In this document: positions 34,770 to 46,004 of the stretch, piece after piece | Layout of the letters: every line of letters starts with the position of its first letter | Numbering within the stretch: the first letter of the stretch is position 1 | Source of the DNA: Ceratotherium simum simum | Taxonomy: Eukaryota; Chordata; Mammalia; Perissodactyla; Rhinocerotidae | Assembly: GCF_000283155.1 (NCBI RefSeq) | Contig: NW_004454195.1 | Location: 4,226,569-4,290,568 of the forward strand | Direction of reading: 5' to 3' | Length of the DNA: 64,000 bases | Translations under genes and position numbers: made by a program | The notes under the pieces: model-generated | Seen by the model: only the letters and a program-made list of their open reading frames with translations | Database searches by the model: none | What the model was told of the DNA's origin: nothing

Positions 34770-35531
34770 CAGTCATGTGTTGCTTAACAACGAGAATATA
34801 TTCTGAGAAAAACGTCAGGTGATTTCCTCATGGTGTAAAATCATAAAGTGTACTGAAGAGGAACAAAAATTTGCCACCCCAAAATGTGTCTCTTTAACAT
34901 GAGGATTATTTTAGGCTGATTCTTTTTAAAAAACAAAAGACTCAGAAAGTTTTTATTTTTTACCTCCCCGTTAACTGCCTAAGAGAATTCAGATAAAAAA
35001 ACCCATCTCAGGAAAGGAGCAATCATATTAACATAACAGGAACTAAGTGACAGACAGGGAGAAACCTAGAAAGGCCTGTTTATTGGGCTCTGCTCTGTGT
35101 TCTTCTGTTTCTGTGTGCTCACACACCTGTTTTCCAAACATTTCCTCGTTTTCACCTACCTACAAATTGCCTTCCCTCCCTTTGAAGTCCCTGACACTTC
35201 CCACCCCCAACATCTTTTGTCTTTAGCTGAGGATGGTATTTAAGGTGAAGGCTTCAGCCATTTTGGTGAGTTACTCTGTTTTCCTGAGTTTCTCCCATGT
35301 ATACATGTTATTAAACTTTTGTTTGCTTTTCTCCTGTTTGTCTCATGTCAATTTAATTCTTAGACTAGCCAGAAGAAGGGTAGAGGAAAATTCCTTCCTC
35401 CCCTATAGTACTTACACAAATCTAGACGGTATAGCCTACTACACACCTAGGTTATGTGGTACTAATCTTATGGGACCACCATCATCTATGTGATCCATCA
35501 CTGATCGAAACGTCATTATGCAGTACGTGAC
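34770..35531 (+). mobile_element. TcMar-Tigger-type MITE, split by an LTR
   Basis: The same family as 19012-19221. It starts CAGTCATGTGTTGCTTAAC after TA. The left part runs to GTGTAC at 34853 and the right part resumes at 35408 with 'gtacttacacaaatctagac', ending near GCAGTACGTGACTAG. Removing the LTR and one GTAC gives a colinear match to the 19012 copy. Confidence 0.9.
34854..35407 (+). mobile_element. Solo LTR, class I ERV type
   Basis: A 554-bp LTR starting TGAAGAGGAAC and ending CCCCTATA (the canonical CA end has decayed). It is flanked by an exact 4-bp duplication GTAC at 34850-34853 and 35408-35411. A TATA-like TATTTAA lies at 35237-35243 and an ATTAAA polyadenylation-type signal at 35310-35315. 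No internal viral sequence or second LTR is present, so it is a product of LTR-LTR recombination. The 4-bp duplication suits ERV class I. Confidence 0.88.
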
Positions 35532-35534
35532 TAG

Positions 35535-35755
35535 TTCCAGGAAAGGTCTCCATCCTGACCACTAAACATTTAAAGAAGTAAATGATAGTGACTTCATATC
35601 ATGATGGTGCCTTAGGTTCACAAGTGACACATCTCACTGTTTCAAACCCATTGGAAAGATCACAAGAGGTTTCAAGGAACAAAATCATAAACATCTTCAT
35701 GGACCAAAAACAGACCAGAAATGTCAAGTAGTAAGAGGGGCTAAGCCACAGGATG
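35535..35755. other. No recognised gene or repeat
   Basis: A short unassigned spacer, possibly the start of the following L1 fragment. Confidence 0.35.
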
Positions 35756-35759
35756 CCGG

Positions 35760-36400
35760 AATCCCGAGCTATCTAAGCCAATGGTGGTTGTGAGCTTGAT
35801 GCCTGATGACACAGTCCACAACCAAGCAGTTTCACTCCAAGGTGTATGCCCTAGAGAAACTCTTGAAGATATGCATCAGTTGATATGTACTGGAGTGTTC
35901 ATAACTGCACTGCTATTGATAGCAGAACAATGGAAATGCAGAAGTTCACTAATGGAAGAATAGATAAATATACTGTAGTATATGTGAACAATGTAATATT
36001 ATTCACAGCTACAGTAGAAAATTGCTGCTACAGGTAACACTAATGAATCTTAGAAACATGATTTTGAATAAAGAGCAAGTCACAAAAACTACCCACAATG
36101 TGATAATATTGTTAGGAAGCTCAAATATAAGCAAATCTAAATCTATTAAATCTATTTTGAAAAACCCAGTACGTGTATTCTTAAAGGCAAAAGAATGAAA
36201 AACACTAAATTCAGACTAGTAGTTTTCTCTGGGGAGGAAGTAAGGGGTTATACACAGGTAAACTGAATTGCCTTGGAAATGCCTCTGGTAAATTAATTGG
36301 TGTTCATTTAATATTCTGCTTCATAACACCCATATATAATATGTGTGCATGTGTGTATTCTTTGCATGTCTCAAATATAACAATTTTTTAAGTTTCTCTT
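35760..36400 (+). mobile_element. Old L1 3' end
   Basis: 'atggaaatgcagaagttcac', 'taatggaagaatagataaat' and 'tagtagttttctctggggag' fit the end of ORF2 and the 3' UTR of an old L1. Confidence 0.7.
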
Positions 36401-38255
36401 TTAGAAAAAGGAAACAAAAGACCTAAGAAAAATGATGGCAAACAAAAAACAAAAGCAAATATTAAAGGATGTACTTCAGTAAAATTAAAAGTGAAGTCAA
36501 GGGATAAAAAAAAAAAAAGCCTGGGAATATCAGAAACAACAAGCAAAGAAATTGGCAAAATATCAGTAAATTTGATTAATTGACCAAGAAAGTAATAACC
36601 AATTTTTTAAGTTAAAAGGGTAAAGTTAAAACTCTAGGCAACAAAAACAAGATGAGGGGGGTTGTTTAATGGATAGTTAAGGCATGCTAAGCCCTTTTCA
36701 TAGTCAGGAGGGTAAACATACTGAACCAACTACAGATTTTATTAGAAAACTTTATAGTTATATAATAGGATATTAAACATTTAAAAGCAATCACTGAAAA
36801 ATATTACAAATTTCATCTGTGCTTTTCAATCCAGCAGAGGGAAAAAATAATTAGAAAAAGTTTTATGGAACCATATCAGGAAATGAGAAAAAAGAACCCA
36901 AGAGAAAAAATGGTAGGTAGAATGACTAAATAAGCTGTTAACGGGGTAGAAATAAATCAAAACAGATACGTAATCACAACAGGAGTGAACTCATAAAATG
37001 CATCTACTAAAAGAGAATCTGATGGAGGCTTAAAAGAGAGAAACCCAAAACAACTCAAGAAAGACTAAATATAAAGATTAGAAAAGATATACCAGGCAAA
37101 TACTAAGTAAGGCTGTATTATAATATCAATATTAGAAAAAAGTAGAATTTAAGGCAAAAATATCTGAAGGTTAAAGAGCAACTCTACATAATAATAAAAG
37201 AAATAATCCATGAACATGTAACCATCATATGCTTATATTCACCAAATAATACAGCCTTAAAAACAAAAAGCAGGGCCAGCCCCGTGGCTTAGCGGTTAAG
37301 TGCGCGCACTCCGCTACTGGCGGCCCGGGTTCGGATCCCAGGCGCACACCGAGGCACCGCTTCTCCAGCCACGCTGAGGCCGCGTCCCACATACAGCAAC
37401 TAGAAGGACGTGTAACTATGATGCACAACTATCTACTGGGGCTTTGGCGGGGGGGGGAGGATTGGCAATAAATGTTAGCTCAGAGCCGGTCTTCCTCAGC
37501 AAAAAGAGGAGGATTAGCATGGATGTTAGCTCAGGGCTGATCTTCCTCACAAAAAAAAAAAAGAAAAGCAAAAACTAACACAATTTTGAGAAGAGCTTGC
37601 TAAGTCCAAAATCCTAATGGGAGATTTTAACACGCCTTTGTCGAACACTGTTCATCAAGCAGTAAAATGTTAGTAAGGATGCAGAGAATTAAACAAAATT
37701 AAGTATCCAGTAAATACATTTAGAAACCTGGAGCCAGCAAGTAGAGTATATCAATTCTTTTCAAATACAGATAAAACAGTTTCTAAAATGGACCCTGTAC
37801 TGTCATAAATTACAGCTCAATAAAAATTCAAAGAATCCATATTATACAGAACTTGCTCCCGAGGTTTGATTAAAATAGGAAATACAAAGACACTTAAATC
37901 TTTATATAGGAAGAGAAGAATAGGAAGTAATCAGCTAATTATTCAACTAAAGATGAAAAAGAAAATAATATTCACAAAGAGAGTAGAAGGAAGGAAATAA
38001 AGAAAAAAGTGTACAAAAGTAGAGGTGATAGAAAAGCCAAAAGTTTTTTTTTTTTTAATATTATTAGGATATATAACCATCTAGCAAGGTTGATGAAAGA
38101 AAAAAAGAGAAGGCACAAATAAACAATATCAGGAATGATAAAAAGCATATAGCAGATATAGCAAAAATTAAAACTCAGAGTTGAACCATTTATGCCAACA
38201 AAATTTAAAATTACATAATTCTATAGTTTCTCTTTACGAAAGTATTACAGCTAAT
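36400..38255 (+). mobile_element. Eroded L1 ORF2 fragment, split by an ERE
   Basis: Degenerate ORF2 from the endonuclease region onward: 'aagaaataatccatgaacat' before the ERE and 'cctaatgggagattttaaca' after it. A T-run lies at about 38045-38056. There is no open frame. The first 500 bases are poorly matched and may be another fragment. Confidence 0.65.
37273..37562 (+). mobile_element. ERE SINE nested in L1
   Basis: A well-preserved copy. The A box TGGCTTAGCGG is at 37285-37295 and the B-box-like GGTTCGGATCC at 37328-37338, showing tRNA ancestry. The middle reads 'acatacagcaactagaagga', with a short poly(G) run near 37448-37457 and tail 'gttagctcagggctgatctt'. The A-rich flanks make the target duplication hard to fix (AAAACAAAAAGCA-like before, AAGAAAAGCA-like after). 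Confidence 0.95.
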
Positions 38256-38259
38256 AATT

Positions 38260-38440
38260 AGAACATCATCAGTTTGGAAACCCTAATGAAATAATGCACC
38301 TGGGTAATGATCATCAATGGCTGCTTAAGTCATAAAAAGAAAGCTAGATATCACTAGTCACAGGCCTCCTGAGGGAAGAATACAGAATCATCGATAAATA
38401 ATTCTTGACCAAACAAACACCTAATTCCAAGCAAACCTCT
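38260..38440. other. No recognised gene or repeat
   Basis: A short unassigned spacer. Confidence 0.35.
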
Positions 38441-38444
38441 AGAC

Positions 38445-38631
38445 CAGTGCTGTCCAACAGAACTCTCTGTGTCTATGGAAATAGCACATATCCATGCTGT
38501 CCAATATGGTAGCCGCTAGCCACACATGACTACTAAACACCTGAAATGTGGCGAGTGCAACCAACAAACTGAAATTTTAACTTTAACTAGCTTAAAATAG
38601 TCATCTGTGGTTATTTTATTGGACAGTTCAG
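38445..38631 (+). mobile_element. hAT-type MITE
   Basis: It starts CAGTGCTGTCCAACAGAAC and ends ATTGGACAGTTCAG. Inside are 'tgtccaatatggtagccgct' and 'agccacacatgactactaaa'. Target sites CTCTAGAC (38437-38444) and CTCAAGAC (38632-38639) agree at 7 of 8 bases, as expected of hAT. It is non-coding. Confidence 0.88.
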
Positions 38632-38639
38632 CTCAAGAC

Positions 38640-39182
38640 CTAACTACAAATTTATAGGACACATACAGAGAAAAGAAGAACGTGATGCATTTAGCAAATC
38701 CAAACAATGGGAAATTCTATGGCATGTTCTCTTCAACAAATGAATTGCAAGGGAAAAATGAAGACAGGATTTACAGCAACCTAAAGGACATACTAGCCAA
38801 CTGCAATGTTCAGACTTTATTTGGATCCAAAGAAAAAAAGTGTGAAAAAATTGAAACAAGCAGAGAAATTTGAACGCTGACAGAATATTAGTTGATATTT
38901 AAAAATTACTGTTAATCTCTCACATAGGATAATTGTACTCTGTTAACATTTCTAAAAACAGACTTTACATTTTTGAGATACATACTGAAATATTTAAGGA
39001 TGAAATGATACAGGATGTGGGACTTGCTTCTAAATAACCCACTTGCAGGAAGGGAGTGGGTACACGAAACTGGAATGGTCATTCATTGATCACAGCAGGG
39101 TGACGAGTACATGAAGATTCATGATAGTATTTTTCCTACTTTAGAACATGCTTCAAATTTCCCAAAATAAAAAGTTTAAAAA
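38640..39182 (+). mobile_element. Old L1-type 3' UTR fragment
   Basis: 'ttgagatacatactgaaata', 'tttaaggatgaaatgataca' and 'aataaaaagtttaaaaag' at the end form a common mammalian L1-associated 3' end, also seen at 5070-5275. The part before 38850 is less certain. Confidence 0.55.
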
Positions 39183-39184
39183 GT

Positions 39185-39770
39185 ATGTGCCTGTCCTTTT
39201 ACCCAGAGACTTCCCTTTTAGGAACATGTCCTTAAGACATAATACAAATCTATAAAAATATGTGCACAGAGATGTTTATTTCAGCATTGTTTGCAGTCAC
39301 CAAAGAAGAAAGAAAGGGGGAGGGGAGAAGAGGTAGAGAGAGGCAGAGAGGGAAGAAGAAAGAAGGAAAGAAAGGAAGGAAGAAAAAACTCTAGATGTGC
39401 ACTAACAGGGAAATTGTTAGATATATGGTACACCCACACAAGGTATATTACCATTAAAAAGAATAAAGTAATTCTATAAATATGCTAAGTTACAAAATTA
39501 TCTTCATCTATTGTTAAGTGAAAACAAAGGCGAAGACTAATATGTATATAAAGATTCTATTTATTTTGTAATATGTGTGTGTGACTGTATATATAAGGAT
39601 AGATATAGCTATATAAACTTTGAGAAAAGGAAGAACAAAACAACATATTCTTAATGGTTTTTACCATTAAGAGATTGGAAATTTTACAAAAGGTAGATTT
39701 ATAGTTGATGTGTGTGTGTGCTTTTAAATATCTTATATTTTGTTTATAATTTTAATATAAAAACCAGGGT
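39185..39770 (+). mobile_element. Old L1 3' end with internal purine tract
   Basis: 'acataatacaaatctataaa', 'atgtttatttcagcattgtt' and 'gtacacccacacaaggtata' fit an old L1 3' UTR. It is split by a GA-rich tract at 39302-39388. Confidence 0.65.
39302..39388 (+). repeat. GA-rich polypurine tract
   Basis: 87 bases with only two pyrimidines (T at 39334, C at 39344). The last 44 bases (39345-39388) are pure purine, made of GAAA, GGAA and GAA units. Confidence 0.9.
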
Positions 39771-39784
39771 AAAAATCATAATTA

Positions 39785-40700
39785 TTGATAAAACATTAAA
39801 ATCAGAGACAAGACAAGAATGTCTTCTATAACTGTTTTTTTTCAACCTTGCACTAAAAGTCCTAATGAAATAAAATAATAATAATAATGTAATGGGTGAG
39901 TAATTGGAAATGAGAAATTATATATTGTCTACATAAAAAATCCAATAGAATTTTAAAAAATGTAACAAAGCCCCTGGGTACTAATTGAACATAAAAAATT
40001 AGAAGCATTCCTATAAATCACTAAATCATTCAGGAAATATAATAGAAAAATGAGTCCATTCATAATAGCAATAAATAGTAGAAGGTATCTGGGAAGAAAT
40101 TCAAAAAAAGATGTGTAAGACCACTGTATTAAAAATAAAGGAGGGCCGGCCCCGTGGCTTGGTGGTTAAGTGAGCGCGCTCCACTGCTGGCGACCCGGGT
40201 TCGGATCCCGGGCTCGCACCGACGCGCTGCTTCTCTGGCCATGCTGAGGCCGCGTCCCACATGCAGCAACTAGAAGGATGTGCAGCTGTGACACACAACT
40301 ATCTACTGGGGCTTTGGGGGGAAAAATAAATAAATAAAATCTTTAAAAATAAAGGAAAATTATAGTAAGTGAGACAGATATTGTGCTCATCAATGAGTAG
40401 TTTCAAAACTGAAAAACAATCTCAATTCTCTCTGAAATAATCTACAAATTAAATGCAATGCCAAGAAAAATAACAACATGCTGTTTGGTGGAATATGACA
40501 AGCCAATCCTAAAACTTATATGGAGAACCAAAATGCCAAGAGTAATTAAGAAAATGTTTAAGATCCAAAAGTTGGGGGAACATACCCAAGAAGGTTACAA
40601 GACTCTAAAAAGTCATGGTCATTGGGACAAGCTAACATGATGCAGGGACTGACAATCAGACACGGAACAGAATCAAGATTCCCATTACAGGCTCATGAAC
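39785..40700 (+). mobile_element. L1 ORF2 C-terminal fragment, split by an ERE
   Basis: Decayed L1 ORF2: 'agaagcattcctataaatca', 'gtccattcataatagcaata' before the ERE, and 'aaatgcaatgccaagaaaaa', 'cttatatggagaaccaaaat' after it. A 60-codon open piece (40458-40640) is a remnant of this ORF, not a gene. Confidence 0.85.
40143..40342 (+). mobile_element. ERE SINE nested in L1, perfect TSD
   Basis: Head GGGCCGGCCCCGTGGC, B-box-like GGTTCGGATCC, middle 'gcagcaactagaaggatgtg' and an (AAAT)n-type tail without the long second tail block of its relatives. An identical 14-bp duplication TTAAAAATAAAGGA flanks it at 40129-40142 and 40343-40356. It is probably one of the youngest insertions in the window. 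Confidence 0.96.
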
Positions 40701-40704
40701 GTGA

Positions 40705-41220
40705 AAATAAAAGGCATAAAGTCATCACTGGGCAGCCTGAAATTTAGGATTTGGGAACACAACACAACATCACACCCATAAGCATTACAGGATATAGCAG
40801 GAGTCTATGTGGAAACATGCAATAAGGACCATGAATTCTGTGGGCAATGAGAAAGGCAGTGAGGATCTCAATGTCACAGACACAGCATGAGGTGGGCCCT
40901 TCTGTATGGATGGATGGATGGTGACAGGCAGAGCTGCGATGAAGGACACATGAGTAACCACACAGAGAGGGTGAGACGAGACAGTGTCTAACAAACAGCA
41001 AGGGGACTGCATTGGTAAATAGCGAAAACAAAGATGAGATGGGAGAAAATGGACACAGTTTTGAATTCAAATCATTTCAACAGACATTTCAATCCCTACC
41101 ACTATGCTAGGCACTGAGCAGAAATGTCTGATTCGGGACCTACGATTCCAACTTAGCACCATGAGTGAAGAGCGGGGTATCTCAATCCACATCCATCATC
41201 ACCAGCTATATTATATGACC
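40705..41220. other. No recognised gene; short GGAT repeat
   Basis: A (GGAT)n run occurs near 40907-40921. Overlapping antisense ORFs of 75-108 codons (40744-41070) have no recognisable domain. Confidence 0.45.
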
Positions 41221-41224
41221 CTGT

Positions 41225-41525
41225 GGCACTGTTGTGAAACAGCAAGAGCCCTGAACTTGATGTTGAAAACATGAGTTCAAGCCCTAGTCAGCACAGTACA
41301 GTGGGTACAGCCCAGGCTCAGTTCACATCCACTCTGCTCTTACCAGCATCTTGAATATGTTACTTAGCTTTCCCATGCCTCAACATCCCCATGAGTAAAA
41401 CAGGATAATAATAGTACCTCCCTAATAGGACTAATGTGAAGATTTAAAAATTTAATATGTATAAAGCACTTAGAAAAGTTCTCAGGAAACAGCACTCAAG
41501 GAAAAGCTATTATTATTACCAGCTT
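41225..41525 (-). repeat. MIR SINE
   Basis: 'gggataataatagtacctcc'-type order is visible as 'aggataataatagtacctcc', with 'ataaagcacttagaaaagtt' and 'gctattattattacc' at the end, in antisense MIR order. Confidence 0.75.
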
Positions 41526-41596
41526 TCTACTTGAATGCCTTTGGGCCCAAGTCCTTGAAATCCCTGAGCCTCTCCTTGCTTCCTTTTATTTTTAGA

Positions 41597-41796
41597 TTTT
41601 TTTTTTTTTTTTTGGTGAGGAAGATTGGCCCTGAGCTAACATCCGTGTCCATCTTCCTCTACTTTATATCTGGGACACCACCACAGCATGGCTTGACAAG
41701 CGGTGCGTAGATCCACGCCCGGGATCCAAACCTGCGAACCCTAGGTCACTGAAGCGGAGCGCGCAAACTTAACCACTATGCCACTGGGCAGGCCCA
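41597..41796 (-). mobile_element. ERE SINE with perfect TSD
   Basis: A T-run from 41597, then 'ggccctgagctaacatccgt', 'catggcttgacaagcggtgc' and head 'gccactgggcaggccc'. An identical 15-bp duplication CCTTGCTTCCTTTTA lies at 41574-41588 and 41797-41811. Confidence 0.96.
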
Positions 41797-41814
41797 CCTT
41801 GCTTCCTTTTAAAC

Positions 41815-43175
41815 ATATAATATTCCCGTCCTCATAGCATTGTTGTATGATTGTAGAAGCAAATAAAAGGGAAAATGACTTCGTAAATTGCCAGTGTTAC
41901 TCCAACAGTAGTTAGAGAACTGAGTTCCACTGCATTTCCAAGAATCAAGAGCTCTTTTTTCTGGTATAGACTGATATTTGTTAATTCCCTGGGTTGCCAA
42001 GAACTTCGTACAGCAACTTTATTTCACAAAATCAGCCACTCTCAGTTCATAATAAGTAATTAAAGGGATTTTCTCCAGAAATCCAGCACATTAATCAGCT
42101 GGGTACATCAGATGACGTTCAACCATTAGAGATGTCTAAACAATTTAGTTAACCTTTAGTAAAAATATGCATGCACACTGGCCAACTAGTTCAGATTTAA
42201 AAGATGTTAACGCTTCTTTCTAAAGCACTATGTGCAATGTTTATCCTTCTTTCTTTTTATTGTTCATAATTATTTTTTAAATGTAGCAACCTCAGGACAA
42301 GTTTTCAATGAAGCTTTCTTTTCTGCAAGTTCATCTCAGGATATGAGAAGAAATGGAGCGCTAATGTTTGGTTGTCAGAGAGGCTATCTGAAGGTTTCCA
42401 AAGGCAAAATTAGAGAATACAAACATATTCTTGGAAAATGGATCATTTTAAAGTCAATTTCCTAAAAGAAACCCCTCTTAGCAATCTTAATCCACTCTCA
42501 AAGCTGGCTCCAGATTATCTCAGAAGAGGTAGTTACTTTGGGGATTAGTCAAATCCTCTGCTCCTTTTCCTCACCAGCTCCTCACAACTCTCCCCACCTC
42601 TTTTATTTTTGATAATATTACTGATTGTGAACTGCCTTTACCAAACAGCGGAAAGAGGTAATGGGAAGGCAAGATCATGTTAAATTAGTCCATCTTTCTT
42701 CTTTCACGCAGCTCTGATGAAAAGTTTAGGGGGAGGAAGAAATAGCTAAAAATAAGGGCTTGAAATTATTTCTGAGTCAACACACACATAATGAATAATG
42801 AAAAGTAAATCACAGCACACGAGCTTTTTGGAAATGCTAAGGAAGCCTACTTGGTTAGCCATTTTTACATATACAGAGACATAACCTGAATGCCAAGTTT
42901 ATAAAGAAGCCAGGTAGAAGTGGTAATACTACCTATTTTTGGTCTGTATTCCAACTAAAATATTACAATAAAAGACTGCAAAGATAATCAGTGTATGGAG
43001 TCCAGCAAGAGGGGAAGAGAAGCAAAGGAGATAACCAGTCTAAGGAGAAGTCAGTTATAAATAGCAACTCATGTTCTACCATGAGATGAGAAGGAGCTCA
43101 TGTAGGTGGGAAGTTGATTGATGATGAAGGTGACTCTGCAGGGCATTTGGGAAAGGATGATATTTTGAACAAATG
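41815..43175. other. No recognised gene or repeat
   Basis: About 1.3 kb repeat-poor and AT-rich. A 77-codon ORF (42232-42465) has no recognisable domain. Confidence 0.45.
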
Positions 43176-43179
43176 GCTG

Positions 43180-44545
43180 GTTCAATTTTTATATCCATCT
43201 GTGGAAAAAAAAAGAAGAAAAGTGGTCTTTTATTTCACAGCATATTTAAAGTCAATTCCAGGGGGATTGTAGATCTACATAATTATTTAAAACAACAAAG
43301 TTTCCAGAAAATAACACAAGAGAATATCTCCATGATTTGGAGATAGAAAAAAATTTCTTAAACAGAACACAAATGACATTAGTCATAAAGAAAAAGAGTG
43401 ATGAATTTGAGTATATTAATATTAATAGCTCCTATTCATCAAAAGACACTATTATGAGAGCAAAAAGGCAAACCACAGAGTGGGCAAAGATATTTGTAAC
43501 ACACATAACTATCAAAGGGCTCATTTCCAAAGTATACAAAGAACTCTTAGAAGTCAAAAAAATAAAATTCAATAAAAATTGGCAATAAATTTAAGATCTT
43601 CAAAGAGGGTATTCAACTGTCTACTAAGCATAAGAAAAGCTTGTCAACTTCATTAGCCATTACAGGAAAATGCAAGTTAGAACCATGATGAGATACTACC
43701 GACTCACCAGAATGACTAAGATGAAAAAGTCTGATAATGCCAAATGTTGATAAGGATGTGGAGCAATCTGTTTGGCAACACCCATTAAAATTGAATATGT
43801 GAAAACCTCATAACCCAGCAATTTTGCTCTTAGGGCATGTGTGTTTGTGTGGATGTGCATTTATCTAACAAAACTGTACACACATATGTATCAAAAGATT
43901 TGTGGGGGCCGGCCCCGTGGCATAGTGGTTAAAGTTCAGCGTGCTCTGCTTCAGTGGCAGCTTCGTGGGTTCGGATCCCAGGCACAGACCTACACCACTT
44001 GTCAGCCATGCCGTGGTGGCGACCTACATACAAAACAGAGGAAGACTGGCACAGATGTTAGCTCAGGGCTAATGTTCCTCAAGCAAAAAAAAGAGGAAGA
44101 TTGGCAACAGATGTTATCAGGATGACTCTTGCTCAGGAAAAAAAAGATGTGTACAAAAATGCTCATAGCATCATTACTCATAATACTGAAAACTGGAAAC
44201 AACATATGTCCATTACCAGTAGGTGAACAGTCTATATTCATTTAATGGCATTTTATATGGTGACTAAAATAAATGTGATATCTTTGAACGTCTCAGACGT
44301 GATGCTGAACGGAGGGAGGGAAAAAAGCCAAAATCAAAGGAATACAAACAATGATATTCCATTTATATATAGTTCAAAATCGGGCAAAACTAATCCAAGG
44401 GAAGGCATGAGGATGGTTTCTGAGGTGCTGGCAATGATTCCAGTGCTGCCTATGCGAGAATTTGTAATGTTCATTGAGCTGTATACTTATGATTTGTGAA
44501 CTTTTCTGCATATACATTATACTTTAAAGAAAAATTACTTAAAAT
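43180..44545 (+). mobile_element. L1 LINE 3' part, split by an ERE
   Basis: ORF2 end: 'tcatcaaaagacactattat', 'ccacagagtgggcaaagata', 'attagccattacaggaaaat' and 'aacccagcaattttgctctt'. After the ERE: 'ctcatagcatcattactcat' and the 3' UTR end 'gagctgtatacttatgattt'. An 83-codon open piece (43337-43588) is decayed ORF2. Confidence 0.88.
43905..44141 (+). mobile_element. ERE SINE nested in L1
   Basis: Head GGGGCCGGCCCCGTGGC, middle 'cagacctacaccacttgtca', tail 'gttagctcagggctaatgtt' and short A runs. Target sites are AAAAGATTTGTG (43893-43904) and AAAAGATGTG (44142-44151), differing by a 2-base gap. Confidence 0.93.
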
Positions 44546-44559
44546 CTAAAGGAAAACAA

Positions 44560-44900
44560 ATGCTTGATTTACTTGACCCCAGTAGCTCTGCCTATAGAAC
44601 TTTATCTTAAAGAAATGACAAATATGAAAAATTTTAGGTACCATATGTCATGCAGCATTATTTATAATGATGAAAAAGGAATGTTCAACAATGAGGAAAT
44701 GTACATGATGGCATATCTAATTACTGAAATATCACATAGCAATAAAAAGTCTCATCAAATTTTAATAATCTATGTAAACTAACCATAAAAGAAAAAGACT
44801 GAAAACTGGCCAGATGGAAATATGCCAAAATGTCTTACAGTCTTTAAAGTAGCCAGGTTTTAAGTGACTTTTTTTGCTTTAAAATTTTTTAAACTTATTT
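44560..44900 (+). mobile_element. Old L1 3' fragment
   Basis: 'ttatcttaaagaaatgacaa', 'agcattatttataatgatga' and 'tgtcttacagtctttaaagt' fit an old L1 end. It is distinct from the preceding L1. Confidence 0.6.
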
Positions 44901-44904
44901 GTTA

Positions 44905-45360
44905 TACTTAGACTAGAAAAAAATAAGAGTTTTTTTGTGGTTGTTGTTGTTTTTTACTGCAGAATGCTTTGATCTTTTTTCACCATAGCTGGGAGGGTGA
45001 GTGAGAAATTTCCTCTCTGTTTCACTAAATAGGAAATGCACACAATTCCCCTGAACAGGAGCTGTGAGGTTACTGGGTAACTACTAATTGACCTGTATAT
45101 ACTCGTGCCTCCAAAATCTTCCTCTTGTAAGAAAGACAATTTTGTTCTTTAAAAGGTAGATAAATGTGATAAACTGATGACTTAGCCCAGGAATCCTATG
45201 GAATATAGTCTTAAATTTCTCTGGCTTTTGCCCCAGGGACTAAAGAGGAGAAGGCCCCACATTCTTTAGTTGATGGCTCTGGAAACAACGCGGGGTAAAT
45301 AACATCAGTCTTTCATTTGAAGGCATGTTAGTGTTTTGGTCACAATTATACGAAAAGACC
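44905..45360. other. No recognised gene or repeat
   Basis: Unassigned sequence with a T/G-rich tract around 44930-44955. Confidence 0.4.
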
Positions 45361-45364
45361 ACTA

Positions 45365-45490
45365 AGCAAGCACAAGGCTCAGTGCTATGCTTTATGGAGT
45401 GACAAAGCATATGAAACTGATTCTTACCCTCAAGCAGCTTAGAATATTGTTTACAGACAACACATTATATGATAAAAACAAATTCAAACA
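45365..45490 (+). repeat. Ancient interspersed repeat fragment
   Basis: 'ggctcagtgctatgctttat' and 'cttaccctcaagcagcttag' fit the 5' part of the ancient family at 51820-52700. Confidence 0.5.
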
Positions 45491-45544
45491 TGTCGATGAA
45501 CTATAAACATTTAGGTTAATTAGTACCATCCCCTATTTTTCTAA

Positions 45545-46000
45545 GCTCTAACCCTATCATAGGGGCTTGAAGCCTGAGAAACTACATTTCTCAGATTCCT
45601 TTGCCAGTAAGATGCTAGGTTTAGGTTCTTTCAATGAAAGGCCCTTGGATAAAACTGGAGGCAGTAGAATCCATTTCTCTTTGGCTCTGGCAGGAATAAT
45701 AGCAGCAGACTCGGGCCAAGTCCTATGACACAGGCTCCTGCAGTGGAAGGAGCATCGGGCCATGGAGTCCTGTGATGACTGACTGGGCAGTGTTGGGACA
45801 GACAAGCACAGACTCTGGGAGTAGCCATCACAGTTTCCTGCAGTCCCTCATCTGGATTAGCTCCTCCAGTCCTTTTAACAATTGTAATCTAATTCCCTCT
45901 ATTAAATCCTTCTCTGCTTGAAATACACAAATAAGTTCTGTTTCCTTGATTGACCCATGACTAAGAGTCACAACGCAGAATTTCCTCTTTGATCCCTTTT
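45545..46000. repeat. Possible old LTR or DNA-element remnant
   Basis: 'agaaactacatttctcagat' and 'tcctttgccagtaagatgct' at the start recall a frequent mammalian repeat opening. No terminal repeats or target duplications were found and the family is not assigned. Short antisense ORFs here are taken as chance. Confidence 0.35.
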
Positions 46001-46004
46001 GGAA

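Noticed and set aside
37285..37338. A-box and B-box pair resembling a tRNA gene
   Set aside because: It is the tRNA-derived head of an ERE SINE with the same boxes as its relatives. The cloverleaf is not maintained.
43337..43588. 83-codon open frame with lysine-rich product
   Set aside because: It is a remnant of L1 ORF2 in a dead element.
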